In this document: piece after piece, positions 35,392 through 44,962 of the stretch | Layout: each line of letters begins with the position of its first letter | Position numbering within the stretch: position 1 is the first letter of the stretch | NCBI GenBank assembly: GCA_002364085.1 | Contig: DEXK01000013.1 | Location: forward strand, 186,001-250,000 | Direction of reading: 5' to 3' | DNA from: Balneolaceae bacterium UBA3186 | GTDB taxonomy: Bacteria > Bacteroidota > Rhodothermia > Balneolales > Balneolaceae | Length of the DNA stretch: 64,000 bases | Notes under the pieces: model-generated | The model's database searches: none | What the model was told of the DNA's origin: nothing | The model's input: only the letters and a program-made list of their open reading frames with translations | Program-made: the position numbers and the translations under genes

Positions 35392-37228
35392 TTACTGATG
35401 CCGATGCCTGCGAATTATCTTCTTTTGGGACAAAGTTTAGTACGTAATTTACTAACCAATCACGTTTTACTTCGCCCTTTAAATATTTTTCTAAGATCAA
35501 TGATGCTACCGGAACAGCTGAGATTGATGCAAAACCGGCATTTTCTAAAAATACTGTAACAACAATTTCCGGATTATCAGCAGGAGCAAAGGAGGTATAC
35601 CAGCCATGTGAAAATCCAAGTGGGTTTTGAGCGGTGCCTGTTTTTCCTGCAACTTCAATATCTGGGATAGCAGCATAAAAACGACCACTGCCTTCCAAAA
35701 CATTTCTTCTCATTCCCTTCTTGACAGCATTAAGATATTCTTCTTTTACCCAATCTATTTTCTCTTTTGGCCTGTTATTTTGTTCAATAGATCCGTCAGC
35801 TCTTTGTATAGCTCTCAATAAATGTGGCTCAATCTTATAGCCTCCATTAACAATAGAACTTGTCATTTGTGCAATCTGAAGTGGAGATGCTGAGACCAAA
35901 CCTTGTCCAATTCCAAATTGGAGTACATCTCCAAGCCCCCATTTGTTTTTTCCAAAGCGACTGTCCAGATAAGCGCTATCTGGCAAAATACCTCGATTAG
36001 CACTAGGAAGGTCTATTTGGTTAGGAACACCGAGTCCAAAATCTTTTGCCAATCTACTCCATGTGTTCAGCTTTCCTGAAGTGGCTATTTTATCCATCAC
36101 ATTCAGAAAATAGGTATTACTGGAATGGGCTATTGCGGATTCCAAATTATAGAGTCCAGGGTCGGCAAGATCTTTGTAAGGTCGGCCTCTCATGTAATAA
36201 CCACTATTGTAGATCTCTGTTTCGGGTGTGACAATACCTAAGTGTAAACCGATGATTCCCATCAGTGGCTTGAAAGTAGAACCCGGAGGTTGCCGGCTAG
36301 ATATTGCTCTATTGAATAGGGGGCGTGTTGAATCAGAGTTAATAAACTGCCAGTATTCTTTGTCAATTCTTCCGGCTAATTTTTTTACTTCGTATTCCGG
36401 GGAACTTACTAAAGCTAATATTTCACCTGTATGTGGGTTCATAGCTACAATTCCGCCACTCTTCCCTTTCATTAACTTTTCAGCAAATGCTTGTAAATCA
36501 GCATCGATTGTGGTTGTTAGGTTATCACCTTGAATGGGAGGCTGTTCAATTTTTTCTTCTGTGAACTTTCCTAAAGATTGACCTAGCGCATTAACTTTCA
36601 GATAATTTATTCCTAAATCTCCTTTTAAATTATCTTGGTAATATAATTCTAAACCACTTTTTCCAATCTTATCTCCGAGTCGAATGGACTTAGTTTCTTT
36701 GTAATCCTTTTCATCAGCTTCTCTGAGGTAGCCAAAAACGTGCGAACCTGTCATTTCAGAGGGATAATTTCTTTTACTATCGATTTGGTGTCCAATTCCA
36801 GGGAGTTGCCATAAATTCTCCTGAATCAAAGAGAATGCTTTAAAATCTATATCTGAAATAAGTTTAGAGGTTCTAAACCTAGAATATCTTTTTGCATCAT
36901 TGACGAGAACAGTTACTAAGCTATCAGATTCTCCAAGAAGTTCCGCTAGTAGTGGAATATTTTTATCATCAAAATTAAGAGGAGTAATAGTTACAGAATA
37001 AATAGGTTGGTTATCAACCAGAAGGTTCCCGTTTCTATCATAAATTAACCCCCTTGCAGCTTCAACATATTCTTGTCGTATTGAATTTTGATCTCCAAGT
37101 TCGTCGTAGACTTCGTATTGAACTATTTGCAAGTAAAAAATCCTTCCAAGAACTACTAAACAGATCAAAACCATAATTGCTTGCAAAGCAAAAATAGAAG
37201 TTCTGATTCTGTTTGAGGAATTATTCAT
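35384..37228 (-). CDS. mrdA: Penicillin-binding protein 2
   Basis: A 614-residue class B PBP with one N-terminal membrane helix (about 10-32), a pedestal (to about 240) and a transpeptidase domain. Active-site motifs are Ser317-Thr-Phe-Lys (PPGSTFKP), SSNTYFL (SxN) and KTGTAQN (KTG). It cross-links murein during elongation together with RodA. It overlaps mreD by 4 bp and rodA by 8 bp, so translation of the set is coupled. A C-terminal tail of about 20 residues is rich in Ser, Asn and Asp. Confidence 0.97.
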   Translation of the reverse strand: MNNSSNRIRTSIFALQAIMVLICLVVLGRIFYLQIVQYEVYDELGDQNSIRQEYVEAARGLIYDRNGNLLVDNQPIYSVTITPLNFDDKNIPLLAELLGESDSLVTVLVNDAKRYSRFRTSKLISDIDFKAFSLIQENLWQLPGIGHQIDSKRNYPSEMTGSHVFGYLREADEKDYKETKSIRLGDKIGKSGLELYYQDNLKGDLGINYLKVNALGQSLGKFTEEKIEQPPIQGDNLTTTIDADLQAFAEKLMKGKSGGIVAMNPHTGEILALVSSPEYEVKKLAGRIDKEYWQFINSDSTRPLFNRAISSRQPPGSTFKPLMGIIGLHLGIVTPETEIYNSGYYMRGRPYKDLADPGLYNLESAIAHSSNTYFLNVMDKIATSGKLNTWSRLAKDFGLGVPNQIDLPSANRGILPDSAYLDSRFGKNKWGLGDVLQFGIGQGLVSASPLQIAQMTSSIVNGGYKIEPHLLRAIQRADGSIEQNNRPKEKIDWVKEEYLNAVKKGMRRNVLEGSGRFYAAIPDIEVAGKTGTAQNPLGFSHGWYTSFAPADNPEIVVTVFLENAGFASISAVPVASLILEKYLKGEVKRDWLVNYVLNFVPKEDNSQASASVNE

Positions 37229-37704
37229 TTTTTAGTGTCTCCTTTCAATATGTGCAATATGCTACCGATAACAGCAGTATATAAACTGCTTCCTATTAAC
37301 AAAATTATAGGAGAAAACGGGTAATCATAAACATTTAAAAAAGAAGTAAGCCCCAAATAAAAGATATTATGGATAAATGCGGCTCCAAAAATTAAAGCAA
37401 AGGCTTGCCATACTATTAAACGTACTTCTGTATTTCTGGAAACAATTTTATAGATCAGGAACATAGTTATAGTCTTGGAGAACATATTCAATCCCCAAGT
37501 ATCAAACATCATGTCTTGAAATAACCCAAATCCAGCAGCAAAAAACAGAACTTCGTGTCTTTCATATCTTAACGCTGTCCATAATATAAAAACTAGTACA
37601 GGATCTGCTATTGTCCCAAATAGTGAGAGGTGTTGGAAAATTAATAGCTGAGATAAAACAAAAATTATTCCGATTCCAATATGTTTTAAAAGCTTGTTTC
37701 TCAC
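37225..37704 (-). CDS. mreD: Rod shape-determining protein MreD
   Basis: A 159-residue inner-membrane protein with about five helices and the loosely conserved MreD pattern (DPVLVFILWTALRYERHEVLFFAAGFGLFQDMMFDTWGLNMFSKTI). Identification leans on position between mreC and mrdA with 4-bp overlaps on both sides, plus length and topology. It works in the elongasome. Confidence 0.9.
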   Translation of the reverse strand: MRNKLLKHIGIGIIFVLSQLLIFQHLSLFGTIADPVLVFILWTALRYERHEVLFFAAGFGLFQDMMFDTWGLNMFSKTITMFLIYKIVSRNTEVRLIVWQAFALIFGAAFIHNIFYLGLTSFLNVYDYPFSPIILLIGSSLYTAVIGSILHILKGDTKK

Positions 37705-38543
37705 TTAAAAATTTCCTCATATTGGTTCCTGAGATCAGTTATTGACGTATCAGGTGTAAAATTGATGATAAAACCCTGAGAAGCTTGGGCTAAAGAAGCA
37801 AAAGGCTCTAAATAAATTCGTTGAGTTTCTTTTCCCTCTTCAAATTCAGTGCGAGTTACATATCCAATTGGGATACCCGCTGGGAGTTCGTTACTAAAAC
37901 CTGAAGTTACAACTGTATAGCCTTTTTCAACCGGGATAGTTCGTGGTATAAAGTCTATAACCATTTCTGTAAGGCTTTCGCCATTCCAAGATACAATACC
38001 GGGTGCATTCATTTCCTGAACTAATCCACTAACTCTAAACAGACTATTATTATATGGAAGTACTTGGGAATAATTTTCAGAAATAAGGATGACTTTTCCT
38101 AACAGACCATCAGACGTTACCAAAGGCATGCCTATTTTAACATTATCAGAGCTTCCAGAATTGATAGTCAGACTTTTATTGATCCCATTAAGATCTTTTC
38201 CAATAATGAGGGTAGGAGTAAGGTTAAATTCTGAAGAATCTTGAAACGCAAGTAATCTTCGTAACTCAATATTTTCCTGTTCAATGCCACGTAGTTTACT
38301 CAATTCATCCTGTAGAAGAATATTCTGTCTTTGTAAATACGTATTGGTTGTTAGTGCCTGGCGATAAACCCTGATGTTTGCAAGAGGGGACTGCAAAATA
38401 CTGACGGTAACTGCTGAAAATTGACGCAAACTATGTATGCCACCTTGGTTTCGACTAACAGCTATTGTTACTGAAAGCAAAATTAGAATGGCAGCAATTA
38501 TATAATCTTTAGCTTCACCAACTTTAAGCGTTTTAAATTGCAT
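37701..38543 (-). CDS. mreC: Rod shape-determining protein MreC
   Basis: A 280-residue protein with one N-terminal membrane helix (about 13-30), a coiled coil (about 65-95, RQNILLQDELSKLRGIEQENIELRRLL) and paired periplasmic beta-barrel domains with LTINSGSSDNVKIGMPLVTSDGLLGKV and VVTSGFSNELPAGIPIGYV. It scaffolds PBP2 and MreB. It lies 12 bp after mreB and overlaps mreD. Confidence 0.95.
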   Translation of the reverse strand: MQFKTLKVGEAKDYIIAAILILLSVTIAVSRNQGGIHSLRQFSAVTVSILQSPLANIRVYRQALTTNTYLQRQNILLQDELSKLRGIEQENIELRRLLAFQDSSEFNLTPTLIIGKDLNGINKSLTINSGSSDNVKIGMPLVTSDGLLGKVILISENYSQVLPYNNSLFRVSGLVQEMNAPGIVSWNGESLTEMVIDFIPRTIPVEKGYTVVTSGFSNELPAGIPIGYVTRTEFEEGKETQRIYLEPFASLAQASQGFIINFTPDTSITDLRNQYEEIFK

Positions 38544-38555
38544 TCATTAATGTTG

Positions 38556-39626
38556 TTACGAAATAACCGGACGGTAATAATCCAGATTCTCTAAAATTGC
38601 ACCGGTTCCTCTTACTACGGCTGTTAATGGATCTTCAGCAATATGTACCGGAAGATCGGTAGTTTCCATAATAAGTTTATCAAGGTTTTTAAGTAAAGCT
38701 CCACCTCCTGTAAGCATAATTCCGCGATCTAGGATATCTGCAGATAATTCAGGAGGAGTTTGCTCAAGAGATTTTGTTATTGACTCAACAATTGTGTTTA
38801 CAGATTCTGCAATAGCTTCACGAGCATCTTTAGAAGTAATGTGTCGTGTTCTTGGAACACCATTTACTAAGTCACGACCTTTGGTTATCATTTCAAGTTC
38901 TTCATCAAGAGGAGCAGCTGAACCAATCTCACATTTGATCTTTTCTGCTGTACGTTCACCAATTAATAAATTGTGGTTTCTCCTGAAATAATTGATGATA
39001 TCATCGTTTAATTCATCACCACCAAGTCGTACAGATTGAGCATAAACAATACCTGAGAGAGCGATCACCGCAATTTCAGTAGTTCCACCACCAATATCTA
39101 CGATCATGCTACCTACGGGCTCATGAACATCCAGCCCGATCCCAATAGCTGCTGCCATTGGTTCATCTACTAAATAAACTTCTTTAGCTCCCGCATGTTC
39201 AGCACTATCTCTAACAGCTCTTCTTTCTACTTCAGTAATACCACTTGGAACACAAATTACCATTTGGCGGGTTGATGAATACCATTTCATCTTTACTTTC
39301 TTGATCATACCTCTGATCATGTGTTCTGCTACTTCAAAATCAGCGATAACTCCATCACGTAAAGGTCGTACCGTACGGATGTTTCTATGTGTTTTTTCAT
39401 GCATTAACCGAGCTTCATGGCCGGTAGTAACAGGAACATTGTTTTGATTTAGAGCGACAATACTCGGCTCATCCAAAACTATCCCTTCACCACGAGCGTA
39501 GATCAATGTATTTGCCGTTCCAAGATCGATAGCGATATCGGTGTATAAAAAGTCTAGAAGGCCCTTTTTCTGCTTATTCTTTGAAGAAGCAGGGGATGGT
39601 ATTCCGTAGTTATCTGACATTGCCAA
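38556..39626 (-). CDS. mreB: Rod shape-determining actin MreB
   Basis: A 356-residue actin-like ATPase forming membrane-bound filaments that direct side-wall synthesis. Phosphate-1 motif DLGTANTLIYARGEGIVLDEPS, then DIGGGTTEIAVIALSG (phosphate-2), and GIMLTGGGALLKNLD (adenosine motif). The N-terminal extension of about 25 residues (to KKGLLDFLYTD) precedes the fold. It heads the mreBCD-mrdA-rodA run. It starts 76 bp after the purH stop; I saw no -7 box exactly matching TAnnTTTG in that gap. Confidence 0.97.
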   Translation of the reverse strand: MAMSDNYGIPSPASSKNKQKKGLLDFLYTDIAIDLGTANTLIYARGEGIVLDEPSIVALNQNNVPVTTGHEARLMHEKTHRNIRTVRPLRDGVIADFEVAEHMIRGMIKKVKMKWYSSTRQMVICVPSGITEVERRAVRDSAEHAGAKEVYLVDEPMAAAIGIGLDVHEPVGSMIVDIGGGTTEIAVIALSGIVYAQSVRLGGDELNDDIINYFRRNHNLLIGERTAEKIKCEIGSAAPLDEELEMITKGRDLVNGVPRTRHITSKDAREAIAESVNTIVESITKSLEQTPPELSADILDRGIMLTGGGALLKNLDKLIMETTDLPVHIAEDPLTAVVRGTGAILENLDYYRPVIS

Positions 39627-39702
39627 AATAGTAGATGTTTAAATGTGCTGGGTAGTTATATTTAAAAATACGAGAATGAAAGTGTTTATGCGAAATATAA
39701 TT

Positions 39703-41274
39703 TCAATGTTTAAAATGTCTCTTTCCTGTAAAGATCATTGTCATTCCAAACTCATTCGCTTTTGCAATTACTTCTTCATCTCTGATGCTGCCACCTGGTT
39801 GTATTACTGATGTAGCTCCTGCTTTCGCTGCTGCTTCAATACCGTCTGAAAACGGGAAAAAAGCATCTGAAGCTATTGCTGAACCATTAAGATCTAAACC
39901 TTCTTTTTTTGCTTTATCTACAGCAATTTCTGAAGAATCTACTCTGCTTGTTTGGCCTGAACCAATTCCCAAAGTGCGTCCTTCTTTCGCGTATACAATT
40001 GCATTAGACTTTACATTCCGGACTACTTTCCAGGCAAACATCAGGTCGTTCATCTCCGTTTCTGAAGGTTTTCTTTTCGTTACAACTTTAAAATCATTTT
40101 CGTTAACCGGCTCAAGATCTGCATCCTGAGTTAAGAGACCTCCAAAAATTGATCTGAACGATTTGCCTTGTACTTCGGATAGATGCTTTTTGATCCGAAT
40201 TAATCTTCTGTTTTTTTTCTGAGTCAGCAACTGCAGCGATTCGTCAGAAAATGATGGAGCAATGATGATTTCAGTAAAAATTTCATCGATAGCTTGTGCA
40301 GTTTCTAGATCCAATTCTTTGTTAACTACAACAATTCCTCCAAACGGTGAAACGGTGTCAGTACTGAATGCCTTTTTATATGCGTCCACTAGTTGTTCCC
40401 CAATTCCTACTCCACAAGGAATGGTATGCTTAATGATTGCACAAGTTGGTCTGTCTTCATTGAACGATGTAATAATGTTCAATGCTGCATCAACATCAAT
40501 AAAATTATTGTAGCTAAGCTGTTTGCCGTGAAAACAATCTATAATAGAATCTTGTTCTCCATATACCGCTGCATTCTGATGTGGATTTTCTCCATATCTA
40601 AGCTCTTGAGAAAGAGGCACAGAAATATTGAACTGTTTAACAGGTTCTTCTTCTAATAAATCATTAAAGTAGTTAGCAATAGCAGAATCATAGTCAGCAG
40701 TTTGATTGAAAGCATCTTTAGCTAGCTTCTTCCTCATTCCGAAGGAGATTCCTTCTCCTTTTACTAATTCTTCAATAAAACTTTCATATTGTGAAGGATT
40801 ACTTAGAATACTTACATGAGCAAAATTCTTTGCGGCCGCTCTTATCATAGTAGGTCCTCCAATATCAATAAATTCAGTAGCTACTGCAGGCGAGCTGTCT
40901 TCTTTGATTTTATTTTTAAAAGGGTAGAGGTTAACTACAACAAGTTCGATAGGAGTTATTCCTAATTTTTCAATTTCTTCAACATCATCAGAATGAGTAG
41001 TTCGGGCTAAAATTCCTCCGTGCACCATAGGATGAAGCGTTTTAACTCTACCGTCAAGGCATTCCTGGAAACCGGTAACTTCAGATACGTCTTTTACAGG
41101 GATCCCTGCTTCTGAGATAACCTTTGCAGTTCCACCTGTAGAGATCAATACTACTCCATTATCATGTAGTGATTGAGCTAATTCAACGATGTTCGTTTTA
41201 TCAGAAACGGAAAGTAACGCTCTGTTTATTTTAAGAGGTGTAGTTGGTAAAGAAGAAAGAGGTTTTAATGCCAC
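39703..41274 (-). CDS. purH: Bifunctional AICAR transformylase / IMP cyclohydrolase
   Basis: A 523-residue enzyme for the last two steps to IMP. The N-terminal MGS-like cyclohydrolase domain (about 15-200) shows RALLSVSDKTNIVELAQSL and LDGRVKTLHPMVHGGILARTTH. The C-terminal transformylase domain carries LRYGENPHQNAAVYG, the Lys-His pair in AIIKHTIPCGVG, and AIASDAFFPFSDGIEAAAKAGATSVIQPGGSIRD. Full length. It follows purN by 4 bp on the minus strand. Confidence 0.98.
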   Translation of the reverse strand: MALKPLSSLPTTPLKINRALLSVSDKTNIVELAQSLHDNGVVLISTGGTAKVISEAGIPVKDVSEVTGFQECLDGRVKTLHPMVHGGILARTTHSDDVEEIEKLGITPIELVVVNLYPFKNKIKEDSSPAVATEFIDIGGPTMIRAAAKNFAHVSILSNPSQYESFIEELVKGEGISFGMRKKLAKDAFNQTADYDSAIANYFNDLLEEEPVKQFNISVPLSQELRYGENPHQNAAVYGEQDSIIDCFHGKQLSYNNFIDVDAALNIITSFNEDRPTCAIIKHTIPCGVGIGEQLVDAYKKAFSTDTVSPFGGIVVVNKELDLETAQAIDEIFTEIIIAPSFSDESLQLLTQKKNRRLIRIKKHLSEVQGKSFRSIFGGLLTQDADLEPVNENDFKVVTKRKPSETEMNDLMFAWKVVRNVKSNAIVYAKEGRTLGIGSGQTSRVDSSEIAVDKAKKEGLDLNGSAIASDAFFPFSDGIEAAAKAGATSVIQPGGSIRDEEVIAKANEFGMTMIFTGKRHFKH

Positions 41275-41278
41275 TTTA

Positions 41279-41869
41279 TTAATTTTTAAATGTTTTAAGG
41301 TATTCCTGAATTACTTCAGAAAGCAATTGATGTTCTTTTTCGAGTACTTTTTTAGCCAGATCAGCCGGAGAATCAGTTTCTGTAATTTGTACTTTAGCCT
41401 GACCTAAAATAGGTCCTTTGTCATATTCTTCAGTAACTAAATGTACCGTACACCCTGATTCTATTTCTTTATTTTTGATTACAGCTTCATGAACCTTTGA
41501 ACCGTAGAATCCTTTTCCACCATATTTGGGAAGCAAAGATGGGTGAATATTCAAAATTCTATTCCTATACACTTCGATAATTTCTGTTGGAATTTTTCTT
41601 AGATATCCTGCCAGAACGATTAGATCGGTTTCCCAATCCTTTAGTGTTTTAAGGAGTTCTATTGAATAATCCGTTTCAGAGTCAAAATCATTTGGAGAGA
41701 TAATAAGTGTTTGAATTCCATTAATATCAGCTCGTTCTATAGCATAAGCAGACTCATTATTGGAAATTAACCCAACAATATTGGCTTCCAATTTGCCTTC
41801 AGAAACGGCATCAATAAGTGATTGAAAATTTGATCCAGAACCGGATGCAAAAACAACAAGGTTCTTCAA
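41279..41869 (-). CDS. purN: Phosphoribosylglycinamide formyltransferase
   Basis: A GART enzyme of 196 residues if begun at the TTG of 41869, which gives the family-typical MKNLVVFASGSGSNFQSLI; an open frame to a GTG at 41914 adds 15 residues without family character. Catalytic motifs are NIHPSLLPKYGGKGFYGSKVHEAV (Asn and His) and SGCTVHLVTEEYDKGPILGQAKV with its Asp. It transfers formyl from formyl-THF to GAR. It is coupled to purH. Confidence 0.95.
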   Translation of the reverse strand: MKNLVVFASGSGSNFQSLIDAVSEGKLEANIVGLISNNESAYAIERADINGIQTLIISPNDFDSETDYSIELLKTLKDWETDLIVLAGYLRKIPTEIIEVYRNRILNIHPSLLPKYGGKGFYGSKVHEAVIKNKEIESGCTVHLVTEEYDKGPILGQAKVQITETDSPADLAKKVLEKEHQLLSEVIQEYLKTFKN

Positions 41870-41945
41870 CAGTAATTGATTTGAAGTTGCAGAAATCGTT
41901 ACATGAAGATACACAAAGTTTCACTGCTTATCAGGAGAGATGTTG

Positions 41946-43034
41946 CTAACCGGAAGAATTTTTGATTAGCTCAGGTTCCTGATTGAATACCTGATAGTTA
42001 TTGAAGCTCCAGCTGATCTGAATAATAGTAATTCTTATAACAGTAGCTAGCGGTATTGCAACCAACATACCCAAAATCCCGGCTACTTCAGCACCAATCA
42101 AAATGATAAATAATATTGCAACGGGGTGCATATCCGCTGAACGAGAAAAAAGCAAAGGTTGAAAAACAATGTTATCCAGCATTTGAACAATCAGGATAGC
42201 AACAATACACACTAAAACCAGAGAAAAATCACCGGTTTCAATAATAGAAATGATAATAGAAAGTATATAGCCGATAATAGGACCAAAGTAGGGGATGGTA
42301 TTTGCTAAGCCCACAGCAATTCCAACTGAAAGTGAGTTATCGAGACCAGCTATTGAAAGGGTAGTCCATGAACTGGCTGCTACAAGCAAACTTTGCAGTA
42401 AAACACTTCTAAAGTAAAGGCCTAGTCGTTTTTCAATTTTATCGATCAGAGTTAATGAAGTCTCGAAGTATTTGTTAGGAATCAATCTTAGCAGATCTCT
42501 TCTGATCTTGGAGCCATCTTTCAAAAAGAAAAAAGCTGCAAATGGGACAACTAATATTGCAGAAAATATATCGGTAAAAACGCCAACAATATTACCGAAA
42601 ACAGATGAAAATTGATCAAAATCGAACAGTGAATTCAATACTTGAGTGAGGTTATCACTTAAAAAGCCTTCAGGAATAAAATCATAATCGTCACTAAGTT
42701 TGGTTTCAACTTGGTTTGCGATGTTCTCAATGTTTTGAATATCCAACTGACGAGCCAATTGCACCATTTGATCTGCAACTTTAGGAATTACGGTAGTAGA
42801 GGCATAAACAAATAATAAAATTACCGCAGAAAGAGTAAGTGTAATGGCGAGCGTTCTTGGCACTTTATTTCGTTGTAACCAATTCACGATCGGATCTAAT
42901 ACATAACTCAGAATTAAAGCGAGTACCAGATATAAAACAAGATTACCCAGCTCTACTAAAACCCAACCCAACACGGCTATACCGGCAATTCCGATAGCAA
43001 ATTTAACTATTTTCTCTAGGGTAATATTTTTCAT
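41946..43034 (-). CDS. AI-2E family transporter (PerM-like)
   Basis: A 362-residue polytopic membrane protein with two N-terminal helices, a long periplasmic stretch (about 85-150) and about five later helices. The conserved family signature lies in NTIPYFGPIIGYILSIIISI. Members export varied substrates, and some serve as quorum-signal exporters or Na+/H+ antiporters; the substrate is not readable here. Its start overlaps the recX stop by 4 bp (ATGA). Confidence 0.9.
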   Translation of the reverse strand: MKNITLEKIVKFAIGIAGIAVLGWVLVELGNLVLYLVLALILSYVLDPIVNWLQRNKVPRTLAITLTLSAVILLFVYASTTVIPKVADQMVQLARQLDIQNIENIANQVETKLSDDYDFIPEGFLSDNLTQVLNSLFDFDQFSSVFGNIVGVFTDIFSAILVVPFAAFFFLKDGSKIRRDLLRLIPNKYFETSLTLIDKIEKRLGLYFRSVLLQSLLVAASSWTTLSIAGLDNSLSVGIAVGLANTIPYFGPIIGYILSIIISIIETGDFSLVLVCIVAILIVQMLDNIVFQPLLFSRSADMHPVAILFIILIGAEVAGILGMLVAIPLATVIRITIIQISWSFNNYQVFNQEPELIKNSSG

Positions 43035-43714
43035 TTATTCACTGATTCCAGTAAGCCATCAATTTCTTTTAATATAATACTAGAATCGTATCCTTTTCTA
43101 AATAAATAATCGAATATTTTTTTTCTTCTTTTTTCCTGATCCGTTCTAAGTAAAGCGGCTTTCTTTTTTTCAACCAAATATTTGATGGTTTCAGTCTTTG
43201 ATTTATGATCAAATTCTTCTTCAAAAACTTGCTCGATCGTACTCTTGTCGATTTTCTTTTTTGTTAGTTCTCCTTTTATTTTGTTTGGGCCCCAGTTATT
43301 GAATCGGAATTTATCATGAGTATATTTTTTAGCGAATGAGTAGTTGTTGATATAGTTTTTATCCTCAAGTTCTGTAATGATCTCGTCTAAAATTGCGGAT
43401 TCATACCCTTTTTTAATTCCCTTTAATTTCAACTCGTGACTAGCATGGTCTCTTCTGCCTAACAATCTTATTAAGTATTCTCTAATCGACCAAATCTCTT
43501 CTTCTTTTAAGATAAGATCATATAACTCATGGTTAACAATGGTTCCTTTACGAAGATTGTGCTTTGTTAGTGTAGCATCAGAAACTCCTGATATAAATCC
43601 ACTTTCAGAATACAAGGAATAACGAAAATAGTTTTTTTTCTGAACTTCAATTCGTTGAATGGTAATTGGAAGTTCGGGCTTCTTCTTGGAATATGTATTT
43701 CTTTTGTAACCCAT
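43031..43714 (-). CDS. recX: RecX regulatory protein
   Basis: The start at the ATG of 43714 (MGYKRNTYSKKK) is preferred because the longer frame would read through the recA terminator hairpin. The 227-residue protein has the three-repeat helical RecX fold: LLGRRDHASHELKLKGIKKGY, then YINNYSFAKKYTHDKFRFNNWGPNKIKGELTKKKI and LFRKGYDSSIILKEI. It modulates RecA filaments. It lies just after recA, behind a hairpin, and is coupled to the permease. Confidence 0.92.
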   Translation of the reverse strand: MGYKRNTYSKKKPELPITIQRIEVQKKNYFRYSLYSESGFISGVSDATLTKHNLRKGTIVNHELYDLILKEEEIWSIREYLIRLLGRRDHASHELKLKGIKKGYESAILDEIITELEDKNYINNYSFAKKYTHDKFRFNNWGPNKIKGELTKKKIDKSTIEQVFEEEFDHKSKTETIKYLVEKKKAALLRTDQEKRRKKIFDYLFRKGYDSSIILKEIDGLLESVNK

Positions 43715-43726
43715 TCTCAAATAAAT

Positions 43727-43759
43727 AAAAAGCTCTGTCCAAAAATGAACAGAGCTTTT
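43727..43759 (-). terminator. Hairpin between recA and recX
   Basis: AAAAGCTCTGT (43727-43737) and ACAGAGCTTTT (43749-43759) form an 11-bp perfect stem with an 11-nt loop. Read on the minus strand it follows the recA stop by 13 bp and is succeeded by a T-containing tract ahead of recX. It probably ends most recA transcripts and lets a fraction read through into recX, as known for the E. coli pair. Confidence 0.8.
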
Positions 43760-43772
43760 AGTATGCATAAGT

Positions 43773-44834
43773 TTAAGCTTCCACCTTTTCGGGTTCTTCT
43801 ACTTTTTCATTGGAAGCATCAGGAATGGGCTCGTCTAGATCTTCACCTCGTAGTTTTGCACGTACGATCTTCTCGATCTTATCTGTCAACTCCAGGTCTT
43901 CTTCAAGGAATTGCATGGCTGCATCGGCTCCTTGTCCGATAGGCTCACCGTCATAACGGAACCAACTTCCACGCTTTTCAATAATATCGAATTCCACAGC
44001 AAGATCAAGTATTTCAGCAATGCGTGAAGTTCCTTTTCCATACATAATGTTAAATTCTACTACTTTGAAGGGAGGAGCTACCTTGTTCTTTGCAATTTTT
44101 ACTTTTGTACGGTTTCCTACTACCTCATCGCCTTTTTTGATCGCTCCGATTCTTCGAATATCTATACGAACAGAAGAATAAAATTTTAGAGCACGTCCAC
44201 CGGTGGTGGTTTCAGGATTACCGAACATAACACCAATCTTCTCACGAACCTGATTGATGAAAACACAAGATGTGTGCGATTTACTTACGATACCGGTAAT
44301 CTTTCTGAGTGCTTGAGACATTAACCTTGCCTGAAGTCCCATATGAGAGTCACCCATTTCACCTTCAAGTTCAGCACGTGGCACCAATGCGGCTACGGAA
44401 TCAATAACGATCACATCTAAAGCACCTGAACGGATCAATGTTTCTGTAATTTCCAATGCTTGTTCGCCACTATCAGGTTGGGAAACAAGAAGTTCATCTA
44501 CTTTTATACCCAATGCTTTAGCATAACGTGGGTCGAAAGCATGTTCAGCGTCAATAAAAGCGGCGTAACCACCTTTTTTTTGAGCCTGAGCAATTACCTG
44601 AAGTGCCATTGTTGTTTTACCACTAGCCTCAGGGCCGTAAATTTCTGTGATTCTTCCACGAGGAACGCCTTGTACGCCCAATGCATAATCTACCATAATA
44701 GAACCTGTTGAGATTACGTCCACATCCTGAACGGCATCTCCACCTAGTTTCATGATGGTTCCTTTACCATGCGTTTTCTCGATTTGCCCAACGGCGATAT
44801 CGAGTGCTTTTGATCTTTCTTTTGAGTCAGCCAT
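43773..44834 (-). CDS. recA: Recombinase RecA
   Basis: A 353-residue RecA with Walker A GPEASGKTT (about 66-74), Walker B region VIVIDSVAALVPRAELEGEMGDSH, L2 loop with FINQVREKIGVMFGNPETTTGGRALKFYSSVR, and an acidic C-terminal tail (EDLDEPIPDASNEKVEEPEKVE). It catalyses strand exchange and SOS signalling. The promoter-like TAACTTTG box and an SOS-box-like site lie upstream. Confidence 0.99.
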   Translation of the reverse strand: MADSKERSKALDIAVGQIEKTHGKGTIMKLGGDAVQDVDVISTGSIMVDYALGVQGVPRGRITEIYGPEASGKTTMALQVIAQAQKKGGYAAFIDAEHAFDPRYAKALGIKVDELLVSQPDSGEQALEITETLIRSGALDVIVIDSVAALVPRAELEGEMGDSHMGLQARLMSQALRKITGIVSKSHTSCVFINQVREKIGVMFGNPETTTGGRALKFYSSVRIDIRRIGAIKKGDEVVGNRTKVKIAKNKVAPPFKVVEFNIMYGKGTSRIAEILDLAVEFDIIEKRGSWFRYDGEPIGQGADAAMQFLEEDLELTDKIEKIVRAKLRGEDLDEPIPDASNEKVEEPEKVEA

Positions 44835-44864
44835 GATTACATTTATTTTTGAATTTATTTACTA

Positions 44865-44872
44865 CAAAGTTA
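44865..44872 (-). promoter_or_regulatory. -7 promoter box for recA
   Basis: On the minus strand TAACTTTG, an exact match to TAnnTTTG, 30 bp before the recA ATG. No clear -33 TTG is present at the expected distance. Confidence 0.5.
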
Positions 44873-44913
44873 ACAAGGCAGGGTGTCATATCGTGTCATC
44901 ATCTTCTGCGAAA

Positions 44914-44926
44914 GAATATATGTTCG
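44914..44926. promoter_or_regulatory. SOS-box-like site upstream of recA
   Basis: The minus strand reads CGAACATATATTC, close to the Firmicutes-type LexA box CGAACATATGTTCG and about 80 bp before recA. The match to an imperfect palindrome and the target gene are suggestive. The LexA motif of this phylum is not known to me, and no lexA gene is in the window. Confidence 0.35.
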
Positions 44927-44962
44927 ATATATGTAAGAAAAAAATTTATTTCTAAATTTTTT

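Noticed and set aside
43715..43768. Longer start for recX
   Set aside because: The extension is translated from the recA terminator hairpin.
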